This document shows, one piece after another, positions 18,650-27,291 of a DNA stretch of 40,249 bases (position 1 is its first letter; every line of letters begins with the position of its first letter). A program made the position numbers and the translations under genes. Source of the stretch: an archaeon (GTDB taxonomy: Archaea > Nanobdellota > Nanobdellia > SCGC-AAA011-G17 > GW2011-AR20); contig NZCT01000023.1 in assembly GCA_002688355.1 (NCBI GenBank), positions 1 through 40,249 on the forward strand. The letters are read 5' to 3'. Under the pieces are notes generated by a model that searched no databases, was not told the origin of the DNA, and saw nothing but the letters and a program-made list of their open reading frames with translations.

Positions 18650-18853
18650 CTATGAACTTACTTTGTTTTCTATAGTTCTTGAGTATGCAACTCTAGTTAC
18701 GGCAATACTCTTTAATTTTCGATCAGAATATAAAAAGTGAATAAGATCTAGATAATTTTTTGGCTGTAATATCATCTTATATTTTCCAAGAACTTCAATA
18801 GGTTTATCCTTATATATTTCGCAAAACTTATCAATAATATCTTCTTTTTTCAT
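18650..18853 (-). CDS. Hypothetical protein (67 aa)
   Basis: Small ORF in the gap between tldD and the membrane-protein gene. Confidence 0.5.
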   Translation of the reverse strand: MKKEDIIDKFCEIYKDKPIEVLGKYKMILQPKNYLDLIHFLYSDRKLKSIAVTRVAYSRTIENKVSS

Positions 18854-18899
18854 ATTGCTTTTTAGAAAATCAAACTTTAAATATATTGCGCTAATTTGT

Positions 18900-19673
18900 T
18901 TATCGCTTCTTATCTTTCTTTTTACTTAAAACTGCTTTCAACAGACCTTTAATTAGCTTACGACCATCGGTTTTTTTATTTTTCTCTCTAGTTTCTTCTT
19001 TTAATATTATCTCTTGCAATGTCGAATTTTTCTTATCTTTAACCATATCTTTAGATATTTTTTCTTGCAATGTCGAATCTTTCTTCTTCTTCAACATATC
19101 TTTCGATATTCTTTTTTGCAATATTGAATCTTTATCTTTTTTGACCATTTCTTTAAATATTTCTTTTTGCAATATTAAATTAGGTTCCTCTAATTTAGAC
19201 TTAGGATCTTTTTCATTCTTTAGAATCTTTAGGACATCTCTAATTATTTTGTTTATCTCAATCCTCTTAAAATAAATTATCATATATATCGATAATAATA
19301 TTATAACCCACCAAATTACATCAGGTGATTGGCCTTTAGGCTCTTCTAATGTAACTTTTATCTCCTCTCCTTGTTCAACAAAGACAGTTCTATGTGATGT
19401 TGCTTGATAATTTTCAAATGTTACCTGTACATTAAATTCATAAGACCCAGTTTCTAAATCTTTAGGGATAAATATCTTCGTTACTTCTGTTTTTTCCTCA
19501 AAAGCTCCTAAATATATTGTGTCTTGTCCAGAACTAATCATTTCTTCATCTTTTTCAAGCCAAAAATTTATTATAACATCTCCATAAATCTGAGCCATGC
19601 CTTTTATAAGATATTTAAAATCCAGAAATCCATCATTACCTACTGGAGAATCAACATCAATTATTTTACACAT
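18900..19673 (-). CDS. Single-pass membrane protein: extracellular Ig-like region, TM, charged tail with four 17-aa repeats
   Basis: TM VIWWVIILLSIYMIIYF; tail SILQKRISKDMLKKKKD / STLQEKISKDMVKDKKN etc.; overlaps the upstream LamG gene by 13 nt. Confidence 0.75.
   Translation of the reverse strand: MCKIIDVDSPVGNDGFLDFKYLIKGMAQIYGDVIINFWLEKDEEMISSGQDTIYLGAFEEKTEVTKIFIPKDLETGSYEFNVQVTFENYQATSHRTVFVEQGEEIKVTLEEPKGQSPDVIWWVIILLSIYMIIYFKRIEINKIIRDVLKILKNEKDPKSKLEEPNLILQKEIFKEMVKKDKDSILQKRISKDMLKKKKDSTLQEKISKDMVKDKKNSTLQEIILKEETREKNKKTDGRKLIKGLLKAVLSKKKDKKR
19014..19217 (-). repeat. Four tandem 51-bp coding repeats
   Basis: TTGCAAT(G/A)TCGAAT-type units begin at 19014, 19065, 19116 and 19167, exactly 51 bp apart. 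Confidence 0.8.
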
Positions 19674-22600
19674 TGATTATAGAAACATGTTTTATCTTCA
19701 GAGCAATCAGAGTTAGTAACACATTTAAATTTCTCAATAGTATCTTCTTCAACTACTTTTTTACTTCTACGTCCACCACTTCCACTTCCACTAGTGCTAC
19801 TTGTACCACTAGGATCAGCTTGAATTCCTCTTATACCTGAATATTTTAAGTTTTCAATCTTGATCGTTGATCCATCATCAGTGCAGTTTATACCATTTAT
19901 TCTAACAACACTTCCTAAACAAGAATTAAAATTAGTTTCATTACTTCCAGTACAATCAGAACTAATTTCATCTATAGAATTTATCTCTTCATCTTTAACA
20001 CATAAACTAACAAAACTATTATCTGTAATATATAAAGTTTTATTACCTTGTAATTGACCAGATAAATTAAATATTAATGATGTTGATGTTTTACTGATCG
20101 TAATTTTGCTTAAATCTAAATTCGATTGACTAAAATTATGACTAAAATTAACAATTAAATCGCTTTGATCATAAAATAAAATTTCTTCTGTACTAATACT
20201 AAATGTACTACTAGTAGAGTTTCCACCAATAGTAATATTTAATTCACTAACTCCAGAAGTTGTGACATTTGTTTCATTATATAATAATTTATCAGAATTA
20301 TCTGAGACTCCATCCCCATCAGTGTCTGTCACATTTACAGTATAATATCTATTTGATGAAACATTCAAATTTGCAGAACTCCCATTACCATAAGAGCTCC
20401 AGTTATAAAGATAAGTCTCGTTTATCAATCCAGAAATAGAAAGATTATATACATTTGAAGTAACATTATTAACATAATAATCACTCCCATTTATTGTTAA
20501 AAAAACTGTCCCATTTGTATTCTCAACAGTTACATTAAATAATGCAACTCCTCCAGAAATTATTGAAGCATTGTTATCATAGTAACCTGAAAAAGTTGGA
20601 TAAGTTGTATCTGAACTAATTGTAACTGTTCTAGTTTCAGTTTGATTTGAATTTCCTGCTTTATCTTTTACTGAGATAAAATAGGTATAATCGGCATTAT
20701 TTAAACCTGAAGTTGAGTTAGTACTTTGATTCACATATAGGTACCATTGTGTTTGATTAAACTTATTTAAATTTGAAGCATATAGTTGATAAATCTCTTC
20801 TTCCGATAAAGTTCGATTCCATATCTGAATTTCATCTAAGGTTCCATTCCACTCCCTATTGGTATTATGATTCCATGTTCCGATTCTCATATTTGTTTCA
20901 ACGTTAGGTGGTTGTGTTGGAGAATCACCACTTCCCCATGTGATACCTGTAATATTAATCCCATTAAGATAGATGGCATAATATGAATCAGAAATAACTG
21001 CGGCCATATGAATCCAGTTTTCATGTAATGCAAAACCTTGTGCCCCTGCATCTGCTGTTATAGTATTGCCATCAACTGCAATATTAATATCGTTATCATT
21101 CTGAACATATATTGCATACCCGTTCTGTGCAGTACCTCCATCAGATTTGTCTATTATTCTCTGCCAACTGTTTCCTGCATATTTATAGAACCAAGCTGTA
21201 ATTGTTAAATTAGAATTTGCAAACATTAGTGGATGCCCTGGAGTTATTGCTCCCAACTCAATAAAATCATCATCTCCATCAAATTCGAATGCCCCATTAT
21301 ATTTGCCTGTTAAATTCCATGTTGGATTTGTTCCTGCAGTTGAATCTCCTAAAGTACCGTTATTTTTATATTTTGAGATATCTACAACACCATTTGTTGC
21401 ATTTCTGGTATAATTCTCTCCAATTGAGGTGATATTATCAAAGTTCATCATGAAGATTAAAGAATCATTATACATTGTAAAATTAGTACCATTCCAGTTG
21501 TATTTTATATCATTTATCTCATTTAGATCTGTTATAGATATATTGATTTTAATAGAAGTGTTTGTTGTAGTTGAAGCGTTGCTTAAAGTAGGGTATGTGA
21601 AATTTATTATTGGAGAGGTAGTGTCAACAATTATTGTTCTAGTTGTTGTTATATTTTCACTTCCTGAACCATTTGTTACAGATGCATAGTAAGTATAAGT
21701 TCCATCATCTAAGACTGTTGTAGCATTTTTAGATTGATTTACATATAATGACCAATTTTGTGTGTCATATTTATTTAGATTTGAGATGTATAATTGATAG
21801 ATTTCTTCCCTTGTTAAGACTCTGTTTAAAATCATATAATTATCAACTAATCCATCTAGATCTTTAGTTGTACTAGGAGGGGTTGGTGCACCAATTCTTA
21901 CTTTGTCTGAACTAGATTCTATGGATGTTATTGTTGCTGTTGATTCTGCAGTAGCTGCTTGTTTACCATCTAAATATAAATTTAATCCTGTTAAATCACT
22001 AGCTTTAAATGTCCCAACTATAAAATGCCAATTATTATCATTAAAAGATCCTGAAGAGGAACAAATTCTTTGATCTGTTGCACCTGTTGATACAAGTAAA
22101 GTTAATGTGTCACTAGCAGAAGAACAAGGATTAGATGTTGATTCATCTCTCCAGAATAAAACAGGGACCCTGGTACTAAAAGCTCCTTTTGATAAAAATG
22201 TATTGTCTTTTGTTAAGTCATCAACTTTCGCCCAGAAGACAACACTAAATTCTGTGGCTGAATCAAAAATTATATCTCCAAGTTCAATATAATCTGCGTT
22301 TCCATCAAAATCGACTGCACTTCCGTATTTTCCAGTTACCCAGTTGCAACTGTCTCCCATTCCTGTACAATTTCCATTATTCGTATGATTCGAGATATCT
22401 ATAGTGGTATTAGTGTCAGCTTCATTTAGAGCACTTACGTTGTCTAGATTTAAGAAGAGGAGAACACTTTCATTATATAATGTATAGTTAATATCATTCC
22501 AATTATATTTTATTTCACTGATATTTGAAGCTGTAAAAGTAAAGTTAATTCAATAGTGGTTTTTTGTGTATGATTATTATTGGCAGGAGTTAATGTTGAG

Positions 22601-22680
22601 AAATCAACTAATGGTGTTGCTGAAACTACTGTGATAACAAATAAGATTATTGCTACAAATAATAGGTTTTTTTTATTCAT
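19661..22680 (-). pseudogene. Large secreted LamG/Ig-like surface protein, interrupted by one frameshift near 22512-22549
   Basis: Signal peptide ORF (MNKKNLLFVAIILFVITVVSATPLVDFSTLTPANNNHTQKTTIELT) continues in another frame as TFTASNISEIKYNWNDINYTLYNESVLLFLNLDNVS..., which aligns with the internal copy INISITDLNEINDIKYNWNGTNFTMYNDSLIFMMNFDNIT. Two LamG-like domains and a Cys-rich C-terminus (KCVTNSDCSEDKTCFYNQCVK). Confidence 0.8.
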
Positions 22681-22874
22681 AATTTCTTCCTCTTCCAATA
22701 ATGTAGTTTAGCTTTTCCAACAGGCCTAATCCTAATCAAATTAGCACCTTTCAATTCTGCCAAAATAACAGGGACAGTATTCCTAGAAATTTTCAATTCT
22801 TTAGCAATCTCTATAATGGTAAGTCCATCAGTATTCTTTTTCAGTAATTTAACAACTAATTCTTTCTTATTCAT
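22677..22874 (-). CDS. Small HTH transcriptional regulator (65 aa)
   Basis: MNKKELVVKLLKKNTDGLTIIEIAKELKISRNTVPVILAELKGANLIRIRPVGKAKLHYW; wHTH pattern. Confidence 0.8.
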   Translation of the reverse strand: MNKKELVVKLLKKNTDGLTIIEIAKELKISRNTVPVILAELKGANLIRIRPVGKAKLHYWKRKKL

Positions 22875-22876
22875 TA

Positions 22877-22929
22877 TGCATTAATGCACCTTTTAATGCT
22901 ATGCATTAATGCACTATCATTTATAAACT
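22877..22929 (-). promoter_or_regulatory. Operator with two perfect 12-bp palindromes TGCATTAATGCA plus TATA-like box
   Basis: Palindromes at 22877-22888 and 22902-22913 (25 bp apart), half-site TTAATGC between, TTTATAA upstream on the minus strand. Confidence 0.8.
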
Positions 22930-22977
22930 TTTCTATCAATAATAAGCTTTAAAAATTCTACTTATTCAATAATACAA

Positions 22978-24045
22978 ATGACAATAGATCCAAGAATAAC
23001 AAAAGCAGCAGAAATCTTAGTTAATTACTCAACTAAAGTTCAAAAAGGTGAATATGTTCAAATCTTAGGTGATATAGAATCTAAAGATTTAATTCTAGAA
23101 GTATACAAATTATGCATACAAAAAGGAGCTTTCCCAACTACAAAAATAGGTTTACCTGGACAATCTTACATTTATTACAAAAACGCATCAGAAGAACAAT
23201 TAGAACATTATCCGGAAATTTCAGAAGAAGAAATGAAAAAAACAGATGCATATATTGCTATTCGTGGTAATTCTAACACTAGAGAATTAACAAACATAGA
23301 TCCAAAAATAATATCAAAGAGAAGAAAAGTTCTAAGACCCTTACAAAATATTAGACTAACAAAAAAATGGGTTCTTTATGATTATCCTTCTCATAGTCTA
23401 GCTCAAGAAGCAGATATGTCAACAGAAGAGTTTGAAGATTTTGTTTTCTCCTCAACAAACATAGATTGGACATCATTCATTAAAGATTTAGAAAAAATTC
23501 AAAAAATAATGCAATCTGGAGATGAAGTACGTATTGTAACAAAAGATACTGACATTAAGTTTAATACAAAAGGAAGAAAATATATCATAGGAGACGGTAC
23601 GCATAACATGCCAGACGGAGAAATATTCACAGCACCAATTGAAACATCAACTGAAGGTCATATTAAATTTTCTTATCCTACTATCTATGGTGGTAGAGAA
23701 GTTGACGATATTTACTTAGAATTTAAAAATGGAGAAATTGTAAAATTCTCAGCTAAGAAAAATGAAGAATTCTTAAAGACAATGATAGCTTCTGACGAAG
23801 GTGCAAAAAAATTAGGAGAATTAGGTATAGGATTAAATCCAATGATTAAAAAACCAATTAAAAATATCTTATTCGATGAGAAGCTCAATGGAACAATTCA
23901 CTTAGCTATAGGTTCAGCATACAAAGAATGTGGAGGAGTTAATGAAAGCTCTGTACATTGGGATATGATTAAAGATCTTAAAAAAGATGGAAAGATATTT
24001 TTGGATGGAAGATTAATCTATGAGAAAGGTAAATTCCTTCAATAG
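22978..24045 (+). CDS. M29-family aminopeptidase (AmpS-like)
   Basis: AAEILVNYSTKVQKGEYVQI, GDGTHNMPDGEIFTAPIE, TSTEGHIKF, C-terminal HLAIGSAYKECGGVNESSVHWDMIKDL. Confidence 0.9.
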   Translation: MTIDPRITKAAEILVNYSTKVQKGEYVQILGDIESKDLILEVYKLCIQKGAFPTTKIGLPGQSYIYYKNASEEQLEHYPEISEEEMKKTDAYIAIRGNSNTRELTNIDPKIISKRRKVLRPLQNIRLTKKWVLYDYPSHSLAQEADMSTEEFEDFVFSSTNIDWTSFIKDLEKIQKIMQSGDEVRIVTKDTDIKFNTKGRKYIIGDGTHNMPDGEIFTAPIETSTEGHIKFSYPTIYGGREVDDIYLEFKNGEIVKFSAKKNEEFLKTMIASDEGAKKLGELGIGLNPMIKKPIKNILFDEKLNGTIHLAIGSAYKECGGVNESSVHWDMIKDLKKDGKIFLDGRLIYEKGKFLQ

Positions 24046-24080
24046 AAACCTTAATAAAAACTATTCTTTAATAAATTAAA

Positions 24081-24575
24081 ATGGTAGAAAGAACATTTGT
24101 TGCAATAAAACCAGATGGTGTGCAAAGATCTCTAGTTGGAGAAATTCTAAAGAGATTTGAATTAGCTGGTTTAAAAATTGTAGGAATGAAGATGCAATGG
24201 CTTGATAAGGAATTTGCAGAAAAACATTATACAGAAGATATTTCAAAAAGAAGAGGGGAAAAAGTAAGAAACTTATTATTAGATTTTATAATAGAAGGTC
24301 CTGTTCTAGCTATAGTTTTTGAAGGTGTTAATGTAATTGAAAACGTTAGAAAATTAGTTGGAGACACAGAACCAAGAGCAGCTCAACCTGGAACTATAAG
24401 AGGAGACTTCTGTCATGTAAGTTATGATTATGCTGATAAAAAAGAAATAGCAATTAAAAATATAATACATGCTTCTGCAAATAAAGAAGATGCTGAGTAC
24501 GAAATTAAACTATGGTTCAAAGATGAAGATTTACATTCATATGAAACAGTTCACGAGAAACATATTCTAAATTGA
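24081..24575 (+). CDS. ndk: Nucleoside diphosphate kinase
   Basis: ERTFVAIKPDGVQRSLVGEI and NIIHASANKEDAEYEIKLWF (catalytic His). Confidence 0.96.
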   Translation: MVERTFVAIKPDGVQRSLVGEILKRFELAGLKIVGMKMQWLDKEFAEKHYTEDISKRRGEKVRNLLLDFIIEGPVLAIVFEGVNVIENVRKLVGDTEPRAAQPGTIRGDFCHVSYDYADKKEIAIKNIIHASANKEDAEYEIKLWFKDEDLHSYETVHEKHILN

Positions 24576-24613
24576 TAAAAAGGCTTATATATTTTTTTAA
24601 ACACTAAACTAAA

Positions 24614-24925
24614 ATGGGCGGCGGAACAGGAACAATTGATGAGAGAATAGATTTCAAAGAAGGTTCAATAAAGAAACAACATGGTGCTTTAGCACTTACT
24701 TTTGGAAATTATTTTTCCACTTTTGAAGACATAGAAAAATTAGATGAAATAATTCTGCCTTTTATTTTCTACAGAACTATTAACGATAATACAAAAGCAA
24801 AGAAAACATTAGTGGGCGGATTAAAACTAAAAAGAAGATATTTTGCAGACAATTTTCATGGTAATGGAGAGACAATTTTTTCCAGGAAAGAATACCAACA
24901 AATAAGAGAGCATTATCAAGATTAA
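24614..24925 (+). CDS. Hypothetical protein (103 aa)
   Basis: Complete ORF; no family recognised. Confidence 0.5.
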   Translation: MGGGTGTIDERIDFKEGSIKKQHGALALTFGNYFSTFEDIEKLDEIILPFIFYRTINDNTKAKKTLVGGLKLKRRYFADNFHGNGETIFSRKEYQQIREHYQD

Positions 24926-24970
24926 ACAATATCTTTAAATAATAATTAATTCTCACATTTTAAAGAGGTA

Positions 24971-25879
24971 ATGAAAATTATAGAAAAAAGAGATAGATTT
25001 GGAAAATTTGTAAAAGGGATAGTACCTTGGAATAAAGGAAAGAAAGAACCATATTCTGCAGAAACATTAAAAAGAATGAGTGGTGCCAAGAAAGGTAAAT
25101 GTCCAAATACAGGTTATGAATTTAAAAAAGGACATATTCCATGGATTAAAGGAAAAAAAGGAGTAACAAAAGCTAATATAACTTCATTTAAAAAAGGACA
25201 AATATTTTCCAAGGCAATAATAGAAAAAAGACTAAAAAATCTTAGGAAAAAAGTTCTAATAAAACCAAACTTAAAAATAAGTCAAGATTTAGCTTATATT
25301 ATTGGTATATTGCTTGGAGATGGGTCAGTTTTTAAATGCAGTACAACATATAATATTGTTCTTGACATAACAGATAAAAATATAGCACTAAAATTCTTTA
25401 ATTCATTGAAAAGTATAGGATTAAATCCAAGAATTAATGAAAGGATGCCTACAAACGGCATCGGAAAGCTAAAAAAATATATTGTAATTGCACATTCGAC
25501 TAATTTTGGTTTGTGGTTTAAAAATTTATCAATTAAAAAATTAAAGAAATCGTTAAATAAAAAATATTTACTTAAATCATTCATATGTGGATTCTATGAA
25601 GCAGAAGGTACAATGTATACGACCAAACAAAAATATAAAAACAAAGTATATAAAAAATTTCACATAGGAATGTCAAATACAGATATAAAACTTATCCAAT
25701 TTGTTAAGGGTTTAACTGATAAATTAGATTTTAAATTTAATCTAAATGGTCCTTATAAAAATCATGGATTAGGATACCCCAATGCAAAATCAATATACAG
25801 AATTGAAACAGCTATTAAAGATGATGTTTATAGATTCATAGAATTAATAAAGCCAGTTGGTAAGAATATTTGGAGGTAA
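24971..25879 (+). CDS. Free-standing LAGLIDADG homing endonuclease with NUMOD3-like motifs
   Basis: LAYIIGILLGDGSV and FICGFYEAEGTM dodecapeptide motifs; N-terminal WNKGKKEPYSAETLKRMSGAKKGK and related repeats. Confidence 0.9.
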   Translation: MKIIEKRDRFGKFVKGIVPWNKGKKEPYSAETLKRMSGAKKGKCPNTGYEFKKGHIPWIKGKKGVTKANITSFKKGQIFSKAIIEKRLKNLRKKVLIKPNLKISQDLAYIIGILLGDGSVFKCSTTYNIVLDITDKNIALKFFNSLKSIGLNPRINERMPTNGIGKLKKYIVIAHSTNFGLWFKNLSIKKLKKSLNKKYLLKSFICGFYEAEGTMYTTKQKYKNKVYKKFHIGMSNTDIKLIQFVKGLTDKLDFKFNLNGPYKNHGLGYPNAKSIYRIETAIKDDVYRFIELIKPVGKNIWR

Positions 25880-25884
25880 TTTTT

Positions 25885-26994
25885 ATGGAAGTAATTTTTG
25901 ATGAATTTGGACCTGAAAAAATCTTAGAAGTCTACAATCCAAAAGTTGGAATGCATGGTTTTGTTTGTGTAGATTCAAGTGCATTGGGTGTTGCAAAAGG
26001 TGGAATTAGAATGACACCAACAGTTTCTATTGAAGAAGTTGCTAAATTAGCAAGAACTATGACATGGAAGAACAGCATGGCCTCGATTCCTTTTGGTGGA
26101 GGAAAAGCAGGAATAATAGCAGATGATAGACAAATCTCACCAGAAAAAAAACAAGAAATAGTACAAGCTTTTGCTGAAGAAATAAAAGCAATCTGTCCTT
26201 CTTTTTACATTGCAGGTCCAGATATGAACATGGCAGAAGGAGAAATGGAAACATTTGCAAAGGCTAATGGAAGTAGAAAATCTGTAACAGGAAAACCAAA
26301 ATCTTTAGGTGGTTTACCACATGAACTTGGCTCAACTGGGTTTGGAGTTTCTCACGCTACTATAGTTGCAGCAAAATACAAAAAATTAAAAATTAAAAAT
26401 TCTTCTTTCACAATAGAAGGTTTTGGAAACGTAGGCTGGTTTGTAGCTAAATTTCTAACAATGCAAGGAGCAAAACTAGTTGGTGTTTCAGATTCAAAAG
26501 GTTCTATTTACAATAAAGATGGATTAATCTTTGAGAAACTTTGTAATATAAAAGAAAAAACAGGTTCAATAATAAATTACACAGATGCAGAACAACACCC
26601 TTCAACAGACATAATAAAACTAAAAACAGATATCCTAGTAACTGCAGCAATTCCTGACTTAATAAAAGCAGGAGATGTAAATGAAGTCAATGCAAAAATT
26701 ATAGTAGAGGGTTCAAATATTCCAATGACATCAGATATAGAAGAAGTATTCCATAAAAAAGATGTTTTAGTTATCCCAGATTTCGTAGCTAACGCAGGTG
26801 GTGTTATCTCATCTTACGTAGAAACTATTAATGGCACACCAGAAAAAATGTTTAAAATAGTTGAACAAAAGATCCTAAAAAACACTGAAGAAATGTTAAA
26901 AACATCTTACAAGAAAAAAATAATGCCTAGAACTGCAGCATTAGAAATTGCTCAAGAAAGAGTTAGAAAAGTTTGTAAGGTCTGTAAGATTTAA
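25885..26994 (+). CDS. Glu/Leu/Phe/Val dehydrogenase
   Basis: ALGVAKGGIRMTPTVSIEEVAKLARTMTWKNSMASIPFGGGKAGI; GFGNVGW nucleotide-binding motif. Preferred start is the ATG at 25885 after GGAGGT. Confidence 0.93.
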   Translation: MEVIFDEFGPEKILEVYNPKVGMHGFVCVDSSALGVAKGGIRMTPTVSIEEVAKLARTMTWKNSMASIPFGGGKAGIIADDRQISPEKKQEIVQAFAEEIKAICPSFYIAGPDMNMAEGEMETFAKANGSRKSVTGKPKSLGGLPHELGSTGFGVSHATIVAAKYKKLKIKNSSFTIEGFGNVGWFVAKFLTMQGAKLVGVSDSKGSIYNKDGLIFEKLCNIKEKTGSIINYTDAEQHPSTDIIKLKTDILVTAAIPDLIKAGDVNEVNAKIIVEGSNIPMTSDIEEVFHKKDVLVIPDFVANAGGVISSYVETINGTPEKMFKIVEQKILKNTEEMLKTSYKKKIMPRTAALEIAQERVRKVCKVCKI

Positions 26995-26996
26995 AT

Positions 26997-27269
26997 TTAT
27001 TTTTCTTGTTTTTCTATTAATTCATCTATAATTAATTCAATAGAATGTGGATCAAATCTAATATTTTTAGTATCTAACAAATATTGACGTACAATAACCC
27101 CAGAGTAGTCTTCCACATGGCCTTGTGGATCAATCTTTATACCTTGTTCTTTGCATTGAGATTTGTGTTCTAAAACTCCCATAACTTTATCTCTAAAGTC
27201 AGAATTAGTTCTGTATGTATTTAGTGCTTTTGATACAGTCCCTTCATTAACATAATCTGTAATTACCAT
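26997..27269 (-). CDS. Hypothetical protein (90 aa)
   Basis: Complete ORF convergent with the dehydrogenase gene. Confidence 0.55.
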   Translation of the reverse strand: MVITDYVNEGTVSKALNTYRTNSDFRDKVMGVLEHKSQCKEQGIKIDPQGHVEDYSGVIVRQYLLDTKNIRFDPHSIELIIDELIEKQEK

Positions 27270-27291
27270 AATAACACATAGAAAAATATAT

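Noticed and set aside
19860-22292. Several + strand ORFs inside the LamG gene
   Set aside because: Antisense to a coherent repeated-domain protein; no independent support.
22530-22549. Programmed -1 frameshifting in the adhesin
   Set aside because: No convincing X XXY YYZ slippery site in the reading frame and no clear downstream structure; mutation or assembly error is simpler.
25294-25584. - strand ORF (96 aa)
   Set aside because: Antisense to the LAGLIDADG endonuclease motifs.
26057-26260. - strand ORF (67 aa), Leu/Phe-rich
   Set aside because: Antisense to the dehydrogenase; composition artefact.
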